From: Firmicutes bacterium UBA1422
Lineage (GTDB): Bacteria; Bacillota; Clostridia; Peptostreptococcales; Anaerovoracaceae
Assembly: GCA_002304835.1 (NCBI GenBank)
Contig: DBPK01000012.1
Coordinates: 39,200 to 72,133, forward strand
Length of the DNA: 32,934 nt
Reading direction: 5' to 3'
This document shows positions 31,177 through 32,934 of this stretch, in pieces (positions within the stretch are counted from its first letter, which is position 1; each line of letters starts with the position of its first letter). The position numbers and the translations under genes are program-made. Below the pieces are notes generated by a model, which was not told the origin of the DNA, made no database searches, and saw only the letters and a program-made list of their open reading frames with translations.

Positions 31177-32361
31177 ATGAAAAAAACAGTAAGAGATATA
31201 GGAGTCAAAGGCAAAAGAGTACTTGTGCGGTGTGATTTCAATGTGCCTATGAACGGCTCTTACATAACTGATGATGTGCGTATAAAAGCAGCGTTGCCGA
31301 CAATTGAGTATCTGATGAAAAACGGTGCAAAAGTTATACTCATGTCCCACATGGGAAGACCCGAGGGCCGGGCCAAGATGGAATATACTCTTGCACCCGT
31401 TGCAGAAAGATTGAGCATTTTGATTGACAAAAAAGTCACTTTCATAAGCTGCCCCGAAGTTATTTCAGAAAGAGTCAGGGATGCGGCACTTAAGCTTGGC
31501 GAAGGCGATGTTATGCTTCTTGAAAACACCAGATTCAGAAAAGAAGAAACAAAAAACCTGGACACATTCTCAAAAGAGTTATCTGAGCTGGGAGACGTTT
31601 TCGTGAACGATGCCTTCGGAACGGCCCACAGGGCACACTGTTCAACTGTGGGCATTTCCGCTTATATGCCCTCTGTTTCGGGTTTTCTCATGGAAAAGGA
31701 GATAGAATTTCTTGGAGATGCTCTTGAAGATCCGGAAAGACCTTTTCTGGCCATCATGGGAGGGGCAAAAGTGAAGGACAAAATACCCGTGATAGAAAAC
31801 CTGCTCAAAAAAGTAGATTCTCTCATTATCGGAGGAGGCATGGCTTATACCTTTTTCAAAGCAATGGACTTTGAAATAGGCAAGTCGATATTGGATAGTG
31901 AAAGTATTGAACTGGCAAGAGAACTTATGAAAAAGGCTGAAGCTTCAGGAGTGAAAATTCTGTTGCCTGAGGACGTTTTATGTTCGGAAGAATTTTCAGA
32001 AGAATGTAGAAGAGGGATTTATGAAAAGGATAGTATACCCAAAGATATGATGGGTATGGATATAGGACCGAAAACAATGGAACTTTTTACTGCCGAGATA
32101 GGCTCTGCCCGTACTGTAGTCTGGAACGGCCCCATGGGAGTATTTGAAATGGACAGCTTTGCCGAAGGAACAAAAACTGTCTCAGAAGCCATGGCAAAAA
32201 GTAGCGCTCTTACCATAATAGGGGGAGGCGATTCGGCAGCTGCTGTGGAGAAATTCGGCATGGCAAAAGAAATGGATCATATATCCACAGGCGGCGGAGC
32301 ATCTCTGGAATTCCTTGAGGGCAGAGAATTGCCGGGCATAGCAGTTTTGGAGGACAAATGA
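31177..32361 (+). CDS. pgk: phosphoglycerate kinase
   Basis: Transfers phosphate from 1,3-bisphosphoglycerate to ADP. The 394 residues match the family. The N-terminal signature KRVLVRCDFNVPMN, the SHMGRPEG loop, LLENTRFRKEE and VNDAFGTAHRAHCSTVG are present. The C-terminal nucleotide domain has IMGGAKVKDKIPVI, VVWNGPMGVFE and the late GGGDSAAAVEKF and STGGGASLEFLEG loops. It lies 19 bases behind gap with AAAGGAG upstream, and one base before tpiA. Confidence 0.97.
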   Translation: MKKTVRDIGVKGKRVLVRCDFNVPMNGSYITDDVRIKAALPTIEYLMKNGAKVILMSHMGRPEGRAKMEYTLAPVAERLSILIDKKVTFISCPEVISERVRDAALKLGEGDVMLLENTRFRKEETKNLDTFSKELSELGDVFVNDAFGTAHRAHCSTVGISAYMPSVSGFLMEKEIEFLGDALEDPERPFLAIMGGAKVKDKIPVIENLLKKVDSLIIGGGMAYTFFKAMDFEIGKSILDSESIELARELMKKAEASGVKILLPEDVLCSEEFSEECRRGIYEKDSIPKDMMGMDIGPKTMELFTAEIGSARTVVWNGPMGVFEMDSFAEGTKTVSEAMAKSSALTIIGGGDSAAAVEKFGMAKEMDHISTGGGASLEFLEGRELPGIAVLEDK

Positions 32362-32362
32362 T

Positions 32363-32934
32363 ATGAGAATACCTTTTATAGCAGGCAATTGGAAGATGTT
32401 CAAGTCCCGCATGGAAGCGGTGGATTTCGCACGGGAATTCAAGAAACTTTATAAAGACACAGATGTCAGGACGGCCATATGTGCACCGTATGTACACATT
32501 GATACACTAAAGGAAATATTTGCCGGAACACAAATAAAAGTCGGTGCCCAGAATGTCCATTTTGAAGACAAGGGAGCCTTTACAGGAGAAGTGTCTGCCC
32601 TTATGCTGGAAGAAATAGGGGTGGATTACTGTATTGTGGGCCACTCAGAAAGGCGGCAGTACTTTGCCGAAACAGATGAAACCGTAAATAAAAAGCTGCA
32701 TAAGCTTTTTGAAACATCCATTGTTCCGATAATGTGTGTGGGGGAAGTCCTTGAACAGAGGAAAGCAGGCATAGAAACAGAAGTAGTCAAAAAACAGCTT
32801 CGCCTGGGACTTTCGGGAATAAAAGAGGAACAGATCAGAAAACTTGTGATTGCATATGAACCTGTATGGGCAATAGGCACAGGCAGGACAGCCACTTCTG
32901 ACCAGGCAGAGGAGATGCATGCATTCATAAGAAA
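32363..32934 (+). CDS. tpiA: triose-phosphate isomerase, 3' end missing
   Basis: Interconverts dihydroxyacetone phosphate and glyceraldehyde-3-phosphate. The first 190 of about 250 residues are in the window; the frame is open to the last base. Active-site residues are Lys11 (AGNWKM), His94 (IVGHSERRQYF) and Glu166 (AYEPVWAIGTG). The ATG lies one base after the pgk stop, with GGAGG inside the end of pgk, so the two are translationally linked. Confidence 0.97.
   Translation, partial: MRIPFIAGNWKMFKSRMEAVDFAREFKKLYKDTDVRTAICAPYVHIDTLKEIFAGTQIKVGAQNVHFEDKGAFTGEVSALMLEEIGVDYCIVGHSERRQYFAETDETVNKKLHKLFETSIVPIMCVGEVLEQRKAGIETEVVKKQLRLGLSGIKEEQIRKLVIAYEPVWAIGTGRTATSDQAEEMHAFIR

Overview
The window looks like a chromosomal core region of a strictly fermentative Firmicute (class Clostridia). 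The evidence is a tRNA-Trp T-box leader, a CIRCE element before clpB, strong Gram-positive ribosome binding sites (AGGAGG), several TTG/GTG starts, a moderate-to-low G+C sequence rich in ATA, AGA and AGG codons, and a sigma-54 gene directly before gap-pgk-tpi. The gene mix (amino-acid permeases, hydantoinase with an NCS1 permease, aconitase and isocitrate dehydrogenase for making glutamate) suits an amino-acid-using anaerobe. A placement near Eubacteriales family XIII / Anaerovoracaceae is only a guess. I see no insertion sequence, prophage, CRISPR array, rRNA or tRNA gene.

Layout. 1-5803 (+): the 3' part of recR, two APC amino-acid permeases each with its own promoter and terminator, and a 14-TM-type MFS exporter. 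5814-6587 (-): a PHP-domain phosphoesterase. 6721-8431 (+): a strong promoter, a complete tryptophan T-box leader and a solitary trpB. 8466-10684 (+): cardiolipin synthase and a site-2-type protease. 10852-12849 (+): a secreted cell-wall amidase. 12986-15694 (+): CIRCE-controlled clpB. 15866-19612 (-): the operon acn-icd-gntR, whose promoter carries a palindrome that fits its own GntR/FCD regulator. 19687-21762 (+): a divergent operon of a DUF5685-like protein, a J-domain protein with a cysteine-packed tail and a small membrane protein. 21910-25064 (-): NCS1 permease then hydantoinase/dihydropyrimidinase. 25336-26471 (+): nth and a prolyl-tRNA editing protein. 26474-28030 (-): a short homoserine dehydrogenase and a SEC-C protein. 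28155-32934 (+): trmL, rpoN, gap, pgk and the start of tpiA.

How the parts work together. The acn-icd pair makes 2-oxoglutarate for glutamate and appears to be repressed at its own promoter by the third gene. trpB alone under a Trp-sensing leader points to tryptophan made from salvaged indole. The gap-pgk-tpi set is the central triose-phosphate module, but its GAPDH lacks the usual NAD-selecting residues. The least understood unit is the DUF5685/J-domain/membrane-protein operon.

Gene-free stretches over 300 bases: only 6588-7134, which is filled by the T-box promoter and leader. The 271-base gap at 25065-25335 holds the divergent promoters of the NCS1 permease and nth and is otherwise AT-rich with nothing else recognised.
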